Source: Kibdelosporangium aridum
Lineage (GTDB): Bacteria > Actinomycetota > Actinomycetes > Mycobacteriales > Pseudonocardiaceae
DNA length: 64,000 bases
Direction of reading: 5' to 3'
Assembly: GCF_900176515.1 (NCBI RefSeq)
Contig: NZ_FWXV01000009.1
Coordinates: forward strand, 186,001-250,000
Positions 33,301 to 41,250 of the stretch are shown in pieces. Each line of letters begins with the position of its first letter. Within the stretch, counting starts at the first letter, position 1. The notes under the pieces were generated by a model. The model worked only from the letters and a program-made list of their open reading frames with translations. It had not been told where the DNA came from and ran no database searches. Both the position numbers and the translations under genes were made by a program.

Positions 33301-34620
33301 GTGCGCGCGCACTTCCTTTCGCATGCCCGAAGATTGTGGGCGACTCTGCTGGCTTTCGTGTTCGCCGTGTCCGGAATCGTCGTTGCGACAAGCGTTCCGG
33401 CCTACGCTGACGCGTCATGTTCCGGCAGTGTCTCGGTTTACGGCGTCCTGCCCGACGGGCGCCTGACGTACACGATGATCGATCCGAACAACGGCAACAT
33501 CCAGCGCGTCCTCGTGTCGTCGCAAGCCCTTGGGTTCACAGCGAAGGCGATGGCGACACTGAACTTCAACACCATCCTGGTCACCTCGACGGGTGGTGTG
33601 TTGCACCGCGTCGATATCATCACCAACGGGAACGCGCTGACGTTCGGAAAGCCTGTCGTGATCAACGGCGGCTGGACCCACAACTTGCTCACCTACGACG
33701 GTCACGGCCACCTCTACGGCACGACATCCAGCGGAACCTTGTTGCAGTACTTGGTTTCGCAGCCCAAGCCGAGTGAGCCGCACATTGGCCAGCGCCGCGA
33801 GATCGGCAACGGTGGTTTCACTCTCAAGACGCTTGCCGCCGCGGGCGACGACCGGCTCATCGCGACCGCGGGCGGGCAGCTGATCAGCTATGCCATCGAC
33901 GCCAACGGTGGTTACAAGCGCTCCCAATTGGACGATGCCGGCTGGTCGAGTTTCGAGAACTTCGTCTCGCCGGGCGGTGGCCTGTACTACGGCAAGAACC
34001 CCGACGGCGCGATGTACTGGTACGAGGACAGAAACCCCGCCGACGGTTCCGGCGCGGACATCACCTACCACCTGAGCGACCCGGTCGCCTCGCGTGGCTG
34101 GACGCAGTACCTGCTTTCGGCCGACCCGACGACGTGCAAGGCCGTCACGCCGACGAACACGCTGCGCTCGAGGATCGGCACTGTGGCCACCAACGAGATC
34201 GGCCAGGCCGAGCACTCCTGCGACAAGTACCACGAGAAGTGCGATCGCGGTGACCTCCACTGGTGCGCGATGTTCGCGACCTGGGTGTGGCAGACCGCCG
34301 GTGTGCAAGGCGTGCCCCGTAGCACCTTCATGGCTCGTGGCCTCGGCGAATGGGGCGTGGACCGCGGCCTGTTCAAGTACCGCTCCGGCGCGGGCAAGGG
34401 CAGCCCGAAGATCGGTGACTGGGTCATCTACGGCCCGCCGGACGGCGGCGGGGGCGGGCACGTCGACGTCGTCACCGCCGTGCGTCCCGACGGCACGCTG
34501 ACCGTGGTCGGCGGCAACGTCAACGACAAGGTCACCCGCAAGACGATCGACCCGGACACCTATCGCTCCGGCGCGGGCAACTACCTCATCTCCGGCTATG
34601 TCTCGCCGCCAGGCGCCTGA
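33301..34620 (+). CDS. Secreted tachylectin-CHAP fusion (predicted cell-wall amidase)
   Basis: A 439-residue exported protein. Signal peptide to about Ala36 (AYADA), a tachylectin-2-like five-bladed propeller at about 42-280 (strand repeats such as SVYGVLPDGRLTYTMIDP and VSPGGGLYYGKNPDGAMYWY), then a CHAP-type papain-fold domain with Cys322 in HWCAMFATW and His387 in GHVDVV. Tachylectin propellers bind N-acetyl sugars, and CHAP domains cut peptidoglycan peptide or amide bonds, so a sugar-targeted wall hydrolase is inferred. GTG 33301 has GAGGAG six bases upstream; the longer open frame before it is non-coding overlap with the diiron gene. Fourteen bases before a sister gene. Confidence 0.85.
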   Translation: MRAHFLSHARRLWATLLAFVFAVSGIVVATSVPAYADASCSGSVSVYGVLPDGRLTYTMIDPNNGNIQRVLVSSQALGFTAKAMATLNFNTILVTSTGGVLHRVDIITNGNALTFGKPVVINGGWTHNLLTYDGHGHLYGTTSSGTLLQYLVSQPKPSEPHIGQRREIGNGGFTLKTLAAAGDDRLIATAGGQLISYAIDANGGYKRSQLDDAGWSSFENFVSPGGGLYYGKNPDGAMYWYEDRNPADGSGADITYHLSDPVASRGWTQYLLSADPTTCKAVTPTNTLRSRIGTVATNEIGQAEHSCDKYHEKCDRGDLHWCAMFATWVWQTAGVQGVPRSTFMARGLGEWGVDRGLFKYRSGAGKGSPKIGDWVIYGPPDGGGGGHVDVVTAVRPDGTLTVVGGNVNDKVTRKTIDPDTYRSGAGNYLISGYVSPPGA

Positions 34621-34634
34621 TCGGGGAACTGACC

Positions 34635-35942
34635 ATGAATCTCAAGAAGACACTGTTGGCCGCGGCCACGATCTTCGCCCTCGGTGCGACGACGGCCAAC
34701 GCGATGCCTGTCGGGGACATGTCCCCGCAGATCATGTACCCACACGATCCCTGCGTGGCGGGTGGTCCGACGGCGGCTGACAACGCCGCGGCCGCCAGGC
34801 TCAACAACGTCCTGACGGGCAAACTCAAGAACGCGATGACCGGATATCGGGTGTCCTGCGCGAGGATCGTGCTCGACACGGTTCGCGACAACGGTCTTGG
34901 CCAACGCGCCGAGGTCATCGCGATCACCACGACCATCGTCGAGTCGCTGCTGGAGAACATCAACGAGGAGCTCGACCACGACAGCCTCGGCCTGTTCCAG
35001 CAGCGGGCGCACTACGGCACGAGGGCACAGCGGCTCAACCCGGTGTGGTCCACCAACGCGTTCCTTGACGAGATGCAGCGCGTACACCCCGACGACAGTT
35101 GGCGTACCAAGCCGATCGGCGAGGTGTGCCAGGACACGCAGCGCTCGGCTCACCCTGACCGCTACCAGCACGAGGTCGCCGACGCGCAGCGGATCGTCGC
35201 CGAGCTCACCAGTGCACCGATCCCGAAGACAGTCTCGATCTACGGCACGCTGGCCGACGGCCGCATGACGTACTCCACGATCAACTCGGCCAACGGCAAC
35301 CGGACCAAGACGCTGGTCTCCACCGACAAGCTCGGGTTCACGCCCAAGGCGATGGCCACGTTGAACTTCAACACCGTCCTGGTCACCTCGACGTCCGGTG
35401 TGCTGCACCGGGTGGACATCGTGACCAACAACAACTCGTTGCACTTCAACCCGCCGGTGGTGATCAACGGTGGGTGGACCCACGACATGCTCACCTACGA
35501 CGGTTATGGCCACTTGTACGGCATCGCGGGCAGCACGTTGATGTCCTATGTGGTCTCACGACCCAAGCCCAGTTCTGTCCATATCGGACAGCGGGCCGTG
35601 ATCGACAGCGGCTTCACGATGCGGACGCTGACCGCGACGGGCGACGACTGGCTGCTGGGTGTCAGCACGACCGGCGTGCTGCGGTCGTACCGGATCAACG
35701 CGAACAACACGTGGACCGGTGCGACGCTCGGCGAGAAGTGGGCCGGGATCGACCAGATCGTGTCACCGGGCGGCAGCCTGTACTACGGGCAGACCCGGGA
35801 AGGCGGGATGTACTGGTACCTCGATCAGAACCCGTATGACCTGAACGGTTCGGATCTGGTCGGCCACTCCAGCGATCCGGTCGACCCAGGCGGCTGGACC
35901 CAGACCATGCTGTCCGCTCAGCCGTTCAGCCCGGCCACGTGA
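34635..35942 (+). CDS. Secreted lysozyme-like/tachylectin fusion
   Basis: A 435-residue exported protein with the reverse domain order of its neighbour. Signal peptide to about Ala23 (ANAMP), a lysozyme/transglycosylase-like domain at about 45-195 with candidate catalytic Glu103 and DSLGLFQQR (116-124), then a tachylectin-like propeller at about 200-430. The propeller is closely related to that of the preceding gene, with shared stretches such as KAMATLNFNT, VVINGGWTH and VSPGG, indicating duplication. Together the two enzymes would cut glycan and peptide bonds of the same bound wall. A strong terminator follows. Confidence 0.83.
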   Translation: MNLKKTLLAAATIFALGATTANAMPVGDMSPQIMYPHDPCVAGGPTAADNAAAARLNNVLTGKLKNAMTGYRVSCARIVLDTVRDNGLGQRAEVIAITTTIVESLLENINEELDHDSLGLFQQRAHYGTRAQRLNPVWSTNAFLDEMQRVHPDDSWRTKPIGEVCQDTQRSAHPDRYQHEVADAQRIVAELTSAPIPKTVSIYGTLADGRMTYSTINSANGNRTKTLVSTDKLGFTPKAMATLNFNTVLVTSTSGVLHRVDIVTNNNSLHFNPPVVINGGWTHDMLTYDGYGHLYGIAGSTLMSYVVSRPKPSSVHIGQRAVIDSGFTMRTLTATGDDWLLGVSTTGVLRSYRINANNTWTGATLGEKWAGIDQIVSPGGSLYYGQTREGGMYWYLDQNPYDLNGSDLVGHSSDPVDPGGWTQTMLSAQPFSPAT

Positions 35943-35985
35943 ACCGGTCAACTTACCCCGCCCAGCCCTGACGGCTGAGCCCTCC

Positions 35986-36018
35986 AGGTGCCCCGCGCTC
36001 GCCGAGCGCGGGGCACCT
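35986..36018 (+). terminator. Terminator of the tachylectin gene pair
   Basis: AGGTGCCCCGCGCT pairs perfectly with its complement (14 base pairs) across CGCCG, 43 bases after the stop. Confidence 0.85.
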
Positions 36019-36372
36019 AGCATGTGCGGGCCGTGGGCAGTAGCCCTCTTGGCGTTCGCTCGAACGGCTGATTGCGGTCTGTGGTTCGGTCTGGATCGAC
36101 ACCGCGTGTGGCGTTCGCCACTGCGCGTTCACGACTGGGCGAGACGGCCGAATTTGATCGGGGTGTCGAGTTGCATGTCGTAGGCCTCGGGCATACTGTC
36201 ACCCCAACATCTAGTAGTTACACCGCTGTAAGTAGTCCACAGGTTGGGGCTGGGGCCGGGCAGGTTGTCCACGTTCCATCCACAAGTCGATCACCAACCA
36301 GGCTGTTGCGGTGACGCACGGGTGTTGCCGGATGACTGTCAGTGTTGTTCTCGAGAGTGAGAGGTGCCAGCG
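36019..36372 (+). other. nrdRJ upstream region
   Basis: About 350 bases between the tachylectin terminator and nrdR without a credible gene. The right half carries a promoter-like TTGCAT (36171) and CATACT (36192), 15 bases apart, followed by a candidate NrdR site. The leader from there to the nrdR start is about 160 bases. No B12 riboswitch core was recognised by eye. Confidence 0.45.
36206..36219 (+). promoter_or_regulatory. Candidate NrdR box
   Basis: AACATCTAGTAGTT has the AAC-N2-CTAG-N2-GTT dyad expected of an NrdR half-pair and lies just after a promoter-like -10. NrdR usually binds two boxes about three helical turns apart; a second good copy was not found, so confidence is limited. 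Confidence 0.4.
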
Positions 36373-36843
36373 ATGAGGTGTCCGTTCTGCCGGCACTCCG
36401 ACTCTCGGGTCGTCGACTCCCGTGAGGTCGACGAGGGTCAAGTGATCCGGCGCAGGCGGTCATGCTCGAGCTGCGGCCGCCGGTTCACCACAGTCGAGGA
36501 GGCCGTGCTCGCGGTGGTCAAACGGTCCGGCGTGACCGAACCGTTCAGCCGGGACAAGGTCGTGCGCGGCGTGCAGCGGGCATGCCAGGGGCGGCCGGTC
36601 GACGAGGACGCGCTGCAGCAGCTGGCCCACAAGGTCGAGGAGACGATCCGCTCGAGCGGTGCCGCCGAGATCCCGAGCCACGAGGTGGGGCTTGCCATCC
36701 TCGGCCCGCTGCGCGAGCTCGACGAGGTCGCGTACCTGAGATTTGCCAGCGTGTACCGGTCGTTCACGTCGGTTGAGGACTTCGAGAAGGAGATCGCGGA
36801 TCTGAAGCAGGCGATCGCCGAGCGGGCGGAGGCGGACAAGTGA
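36373..36843 (+). CDS. nrdR: Ribonucleotide reductase repressor NrdR
   Basis: Zinc-ribbon and ATP-cone repressor of ribonucleotide reductase genes; 156 residues. The zinc ribbon uses Cys3, Cys6, Cys31 and Cys34 (MRCPFC and CSSCGRRF). The ATP-cone starts near residue 48 (VVKRSGVTEPFSRDKVVRG). ATG 36373 gives the conserved MRCPFC start; a GTG three codons earlier is not needed. Lies directly upstream of nrdJ, which it presumably controls. Confidence 0.96.
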   Translation: MRCPFCRHSDSRVVDSREVDEGQVIRRRRSCSSCGRRFTTVEEAVLAVVKRSGVTEPFSRDKVVRGVQRACQGRPVDEDALQQLAHKVEETIRSSGAAEIPSHEVGLAILGPLRELDEVAYLRFASVYRSFTSVEDFEKEIADLKQAIAERAEADK

Positions 36844-36953
36844 GCCGCAGGACGCGCGCACGCAACACAAAGAATTCGGTGCAACCGGATCGGACGGGGA
36901 CCCCGGCCGTGGCCGCGCCAGTTATCGCTAGTGATGAGGGAGAGGGACTGGTC

Positions 36954-39758
36954 ATGACGGAGACGGTGGGTGTGCCCGCTGGGGGAGATCAGCAGGTCAA
37001 AGGCCTGCGGATGCAGCGGGTCTACACGACCGAGGGAGTGCACCCGTACGACGCGGTGACGTGGGAACACCGCGACGTGGTGATGACCAACTGGCGTGAC
37101 GGATCGGTGAACTTCGAGCAGCGCGGCGTCGAGTTCCCCGACTTCTGGTCGGTCAACGCGGTCAACATCGTCACCAGCAAGTACTTCCGCGGCGCGGTCG
37201 GCTCGTCGGTCCGCGAGAGCAGCCTGCGCCAGCTGATCGACCGCGTGGTGAAGAAGTACGTGGCCGCCGGTGTGGAGCACAAGTACTTCGCCACGGCCAA
37301 GGACGCCGAGATCTTCGAGCACGAGCTCACCTACATGCTGTTGCACCAGGTGTTCAGCTTCAACTCGCCGGTCTGGTTCAACGTCGGCACCGCGTCGCCG
37401 CAGCAGGTCAGCGCCTGCTTCATCCTCGCGGTCGACGACACCATGGAGTCGATCCTCAACTGGTACAAGGAAGAGGGCCTGATCTTCAAGGGCGGCTCTG
37501 GCGCGGGTCTGAACCTCTCCCGGATCCGTTCGTCCAAGGAGCTGCTGTCCTCCGGCGGCACCGCGTCCGGCCCGGTCTCGTTCATGCGTGGCGCCGACGC
37601 GTCCGCCGGGACGATCAAGTCCGGTGGCGCGACCCGCCGTGCGGCCAAGATGGTCGTACTCGACGTGGACCACCCGGACGTCGAGGAGTTCATCGAGACC
37701 AAGGCCAAGGAAGAAGCCAAGATCCGCGTCCTGCGTGACGCCGGCTTCGACATGGACCTCGGTGGCAAGGACATCACCTCGGTCCAGTACCAGAACGCCA
37801 ACAACTCGATCCGCGTGTCCGACGAGTTCATGCACGCGGTGGAGAACAACGGCAAGTTCGGCCTGCGCGCCCGCCAGACCGGCGAGGTGATCGACGAGGT
37901 CGACGCCAAGGACCTGTTCCGCAAGCTGGCCAAGGCCGCGTGGGAGTGCGCCGACCCGGGCATCCAGTACGACAGCACGATCAACGACTGGCACACCTGC
38001 CCGGAGTCGGGCCGGATCACCGCGTCGAACCCGTGCAGCGAGTACATGCACCTGGACAACTCCAGCTGCAACCTCGCGTCGCTGAACCTGATGAAGTTCC
38101 TGCGTGAGGACGGCACGTTCGACGCGCAGACCTTCGTCAAGGCGGTCGAGTTCGTGATCACCGCGATGGACATCTCGATCTGCTTCGCGGACTTCCCGAC
38201 CGAGCCGATCGCGGACACCACCCGCAAGTTCCGCCAGCTGGGCATCGGTTACGCCAACCTCGGCGCGCTGCTGATGGCGACCGCGCACGCGTACGACTCC
38301 GAGGGTGGCCGCGCGCTCGCCGCGTCGATCACCTCGCTGATGAACGCCGTCGCGTACCGCCGCTCCGCCGAGCTCGCCGGTGTCGTCGGCCCGTACGACG
38401 GCTACGCCCGTAACGCCGAGCCGCACATCCGCGTGATCCGTAAGCACGCTGCGGCCAACGACCTCATCCGCACCCTAGCCTCGGACGACACCGCGATCCA
38501 GCGCATCGCGGGCGAGGAATGGCGTCGCGGCCTGGAGATCGGTGTCCGCGACGGGTGGCGCAACGCCCAGGCGTCGGTGCTCGCCCCGACCGGCACCATC
38601 GGCCTGATGATGGACTGCGACACCACCGGTATCGAGCCGGACCTGGCGCTGGTCAAGTTCAAGAAGCTGGTCGGCGGCGGCTCGATGCAGATCGTCAACC
38701 AGACCGTGCCGCGTGCGCTGAAGGCACTGGGCTACCAGGACGAGCAGATCGAAGCGATCGTCGAGTACGTCTCCGAGCACGGCCACGTCGTCGACGCGCC
38801 CGGCCTGCGCCGCGAGCACTACGAGGTGTTCGACTGCGCGATGGGCGAGCGCTCGATCGCACCGATGGGTCACGTCCGGATGATGGCCGCGGTGCAGCCG
38901 TTCATCTCGGGTGCGATCTCCAAGACGGTCAACATGCCGGAAGCGGCGACGATCGAGGACGTCGAGGAGATCTACTTCCAGGGCTGGAAGCTGGGCCTGA
39001 AGGCGCTGGCGATCTACCGCGACAACTGCAAGGTCGGCCAGCCGCTGTCGGCGGGCAAGTCGGCCCGCGCGGACAAGGGCGCGGAGAAGGAGACGGTCGT
39101 CGAATACCGGCCGGTCCGCAAGCGCCTGCCGAAGAAGCGCCCGTCGCAGACTGTGTCCTTCACGGTCGGTGGAGCCGAGGGCTACCTGCACGCGGGGTCG
39201 TACCCCGACGACGGCCTCGGCGAGATCTTCGTCAAACTGGGCAAGCAGGGTTCGACGCTGGCCGGTGTGATGGACGCGTTCTCGATGTCCATCTCGGTCG
39301 GTCTGCAGTACGGGATCCCGTTGGAGTTCTACGTCTCGAAGTTCCAGAACCTGCGCTTCGAGCCGGCGGGCATGACCGACGACCCGGACGTGCGGATCGC
39401 GACGAGCGTCCTGGACTACCTGTTCCGCAGGCTGGCCCTGGACTACCTGCCATTCGAAAAGCGGGCACAGCTGGGCATCTACACGGCGGACGAGCGGTCG
39501 GCCCAGGTCTCCAACGACTACGGTTCGTCCGATGTGGACATCGAGGGCATGCGGTCCACTGTGGAGTCTTCGACGGCTTCGGCTCCGGCCCCGAAGAAGG
39601 AGGTCGAGAAGGCGGCGCACAGCTCGACCGAGCTGCTTGAGCTCCAGCTCGGCACGGTTGCCGACGCCCCGCTGTGCATGACCTGCGGGACCAAGATGCG
39701 TCCTGCTGGTTCGTGCTACGTCTGCGAGGGCTGCGGCTCCACCTCCGGCTGCAGCTGA
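36954..39758 (+). CDS. nrdJ: Adenosylcobalamin-dependent (class II) ribonucleotide reductase
   Basis: Reduces ribonucleotides to deoxyribonucleotides with B12 as radical source, independent of oxygen. 934 residues from ATG 36954, which follows GAGGG and gives the MTET start seen in Streptomyces; a GTG at 36840 overlapping the nrdR stop would add 38 poorly conserved residues. Core motifs include NFEQRGVEFPDFWSVNAVN, FKGGSGAGLNLSRIRSS, NPCSEYMHLDNSSCNL and LAPTGTIGLMMDCDTTG. The C-terminal tail ends with the redox/zinc cysteines CMTCG and CYVCEGCGSTSGC. An exact terminator follows. Confidence 0.96.
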   Translation: MTETVGVPAGGDQQVKGLRMQRVYTTEGVHPYDAVTWEHRDVVMTNWRDGSVNFEQRGVEFPDFWSVNAVNIVTSKYFRGAVGSSVRESSLRQLIDRVVKKYVAAGVEHKYFATAKDAEIFEHELTYMLLHQVFSFNSPVWFNVGTASPQQVSACFILAVDDTMESILNWYKEEGLIFKGGSGAGLNLSRIRSSKELLSSGGTASGPVSFMRGADASAGTIKSGGATRRAAKMVVLDVDHPDVEEFIETKAKEEAKIRVLRDAGFDMDLGGKDITSVQYQNANNSIRVSDEFMHAVENNGKFGLRARQTGEVIDEVDAKDLFRKLAKAAWECADPGIQYDSTINDWHTCPESGRITASNPCSEYMHLDNSSCNLASLNLMKFLREDGTFDAQTFVKAVEFVITAMDISICFADFPTEPIADTTRKFRQLGIGYANLGALLMATAHAYDSEGGRALAASITSLMNAVAYRRSAELAGVVGPYDGYARNAEPHIRVIRKHAAANDLIRTLASDDTAIQRIAGEEWRRGLEIGVRDGWRNAQASVLAPTGTIGLMMDCDTTGIEPDLALVKFKKLVGGGSMQIVNQTVPRALKALGYQDEQIEAIVEYVSEHGHVVDAPGLRREHYEVFDCAMGERSIAPMGHVRMMAAVQPFISGAISKTVNMPEAATIEDVEEIYFQGWKLGLKALAIYRDNCKVGQPLSAGKSARADKGAEKETVVEYRPVRKRLPKKRPSQTVSFTVGGAEGYLHAGSYPDDGLGEIFVKLGKQGSTLAGVMDAFSMSISVGLQYGIPLEFYVSKFQNLRFEPAGMTDDPDVRIATSVLDYLFRRLALDYLPFEKRAQLGIYTADERSAQVSNDYGSSDVDIEGMRSTVESSTASAPAPKKEVEKAAHSSTELLELQLGTVADAPLCMTCGTKMRPAGSCYVCEGCGSTSGCS

Positions 39759-39774
39759 CCGGTTGACTGAGTGG

Positions 39775-39805
39775 AAGAAGCCCCGACCGCTGGTCGGGGC
39801 TTCTT
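39775..39805 (+). terminator. Terminator of nrdRJ
   Basis: AAGAAGCCCCGACC pairs perfectly with its complement (14 base pairs) around GCT, ending in a T-rich CTTCTTT. It begins 17 bases after the nrdJ stop and abuts the convergent gene, so it may act in both directions. Confidence 0.9.
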
Positions 39806-40327
39806 TCATGCGAACAGTGGTTCGTACGGGTTGTTCTCCGGGGTGAAGATCAGCACGAAGTCCTTGTTCGGGGCGGTTGCGACGTCGCGAAGGCGGGCCA
39901 GCACCTCTGCCTCGGTGGGCAGGGTGAGGCCGAGAGCCGCGGCGATCCGGTCGCGGTGGGCGGGCAAGTCGGGCTCGTCGTCCAGGTACTCGGCTGCCGC
40001 CTCGGCGCTTTCCTCCGCGGTGAAGCCAGGGCAATCGCGCCACCACGGCACGACCAGGACAAGGTGGAGGAGCTCTTGCAGGCCGATGTCGACCAGGCCC
40101 GCGCTGCCTTCGGAGTCCGCGTATAACACCGGGCGTTCTTCGCCGCCTTCGCCGCAGAAGAAGAACGTGCCTCCGGAGCCGTCACCCGCGAAGCCTTCCA
40201 GCTTCGCACCCGATGCCAGGTGGACCTCTTCGACGTGGTCGCTTCGGTCGAGTTCGAAATCGCACGGCCAGCGTAGGAATTCCGCGGCCTCGGGGTGTTC
40301 GGCTATGGCTGTGAGCAGTGATCGCAT
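39806..40327 (-). CDS. Uncharacterised acidic protein
   Basis: A 173-residue acidic cytosolic protein of unknown function. Central pattern KLEGFAGDGSGGTFFFCG followed by RPVLYADSEGSAGLV and LVVPWWRDC resembles SMI1/KNR4 (SUKH)-like folds, but this is only an impression. ATG 40327 follows AAGGTGG. Divergent from the sigma factor gene with a 34-base gap, so the two promoters must overlap. No toxin gene is adjacent, which weakens an immunity role. Confidence 0.65.
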   Translation of the reverse strand: MRSLLTAIAEHPEAAEFLRWPCDFELDRSDHVEEVHLASGAKLEGFAGDGSGGTFFFCGEGGEERPVLYADSEGSAGLVDIGLQELLHLVLVVPWWRDCPGFTAEESAEAAAEYLDDEPDLPAHRDRIAAALGLTLPTEAEVLARLRDVATAPNKDFVLIFTPENNPYEPLFA

Positions 40328-40361
40328 GCGCCACCTTAGCGGCGGGATTACCGTGGCCGGC

Positions 40362-41240
40362 ATGACTGGGGTGGAGCTGTTCGAGGGGCAGCGGGCCCGG
40401 ATGTTCGGTATCGCGTATCGGATGCTCGGGTCGGCCGCTGAAGCCGAAGACGTGGTGCAGGACGCGTTCCTCAGGTGGCACGGGGCGGATCACGCCAAGA
40501 TCGAGACGCCATCGGCGTGGCTGACCAAGGTGGTCACGAACCTGTGCCTAACGCGGCTTTCGTCCGCGCGGGTGCGGCGGGAACAGTACGTGGGGCCGTG
40601 GTTGCCTGAGCCGGTGCCGACTGCCGGTGGGGCGTTGGGTCCATTGGAGACGGTCGAGCAGCGTGAGCTTGTTTCGCTTGGGATGCTGGTGGTTTTGGAG
40701 CGGTTGACGCCACCGGAGCGGGCTGTGTTCGTGTTGCGGGAGGCGTTTGGGCATCAGCATCGGGAGATCGCTGAGATTCTCGAGATCGACGAGGCGCATG
40801 CGCGGCAGCTCTACAGCCGGGCTCGCAGACATGTGACGGAGGCGCGTCGGCGTTTTCCCGCCGATCGGGCTCAGCATGAGGCGATTGTGCGGCGGTTCCT
40901 CGCCGCGACCATGCAGGGTGATGTCGCTGGGCTTGAGCGACTTCTCGCCGAGGATGTCGTGTCTTGGGCCGATGGCGGCGGGAAGATCACCGCCGCGCGG
41001 CGGCCGATCGTCGGCAAGGCCAAGGTCTTGCGTTATCTGCTGGGTTTCCAGCGGCGTCCTGAGCTCAAGGAGGTCAGCGCCGAAATCGTGGAGGTCAACG
41101 GCCAGCCTGCCTGGGTCCTGCGGTGGAAGTGGGTGACGGCAGTGTTCGTGCCAGAACTGGATGGCGAGCGGGTCACCGCGCTGAGGTTGATCATCAATCC
41201 GGACAAGGTGTGGGCTGTCACAAATCGGCGTCCTGCGTAG
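40362..41240 (+). CDS. sigJ: ECF41-group RNA polymerase sigma factor (SigJ-like)
   Basis: A 292-residue extracytoplasmic-function sigma factor with a fused C-terminal SnoaL-like domain that senses and self-controls instead of an anti-sigma factor. Region 2 is at about 5-70 (FGIAYRMLGSAAEAEDVVQD), region 4 at about 105-160. The ECF41 hallmarks are all visible: linker WLPEP (80-84), DGGGK (204-208) and NPDK (279-282). ATG 40362 lacks a strong binding site; GTG 40353 is an alternative. The next gene is an oxidoreductase, the neighbour type known for ECF41, and an ECF41-like promoter overlaps the 3' end. Confidence 0.9.
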   Translation: MTGVELFEGQRARMFGIAYRMLGSAAEAEDVVQDAFLRWHGADHAKIETPSAWLTKVVTNLCLTRLSSARVRREQYVGPWLPEPVPTAGGALGPLETVEQRELVSLGMLVVLERLTPPERAVFVLREAFGHQHREIAEILEIDEAHARQLYSRARRHVTEARRRFPADRAQHEAIVRRFLAATMQGDVAGLERLLAEDVVSWADGGGKITAARRPIVGKAKVLRYLLGFQRRPELKEVSAEIVEVNGQPAWVLRWKWVTAVFVPELDGERVTALRLIINPDKVWAVTNRRPA

Positions 41241-41242
41241 TC
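41216..41242 (+). promoter_or_regulatory. ECF41-type promoter ahead of the oxidoreductase
   Basis: TGTCACA, 16 bases, then AGTC. Published ECF41 targets have TGTCACA-N16-CGTC, so the -35 is exact, the spacing exact and the -10 three of four. It lies within the last codons of the sigma gene and ends nine bases before the oxidoreductase ATG. Initiation here would give a very short leader. Confidence 0.55.
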
Positions 41243-41250
41243 AGAAGGAC

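Noticed and set aside
36438..38447. 669-codon minus-strand frame across nrdR and nrdJ
   Set aside because: Antisense of two strongly identified genes.
39806..40327. SUKH-type immunity protein
   Set aside because: Only a loose pattern resemblance, and no toxin gene is adjacent; left as uncharacterised.
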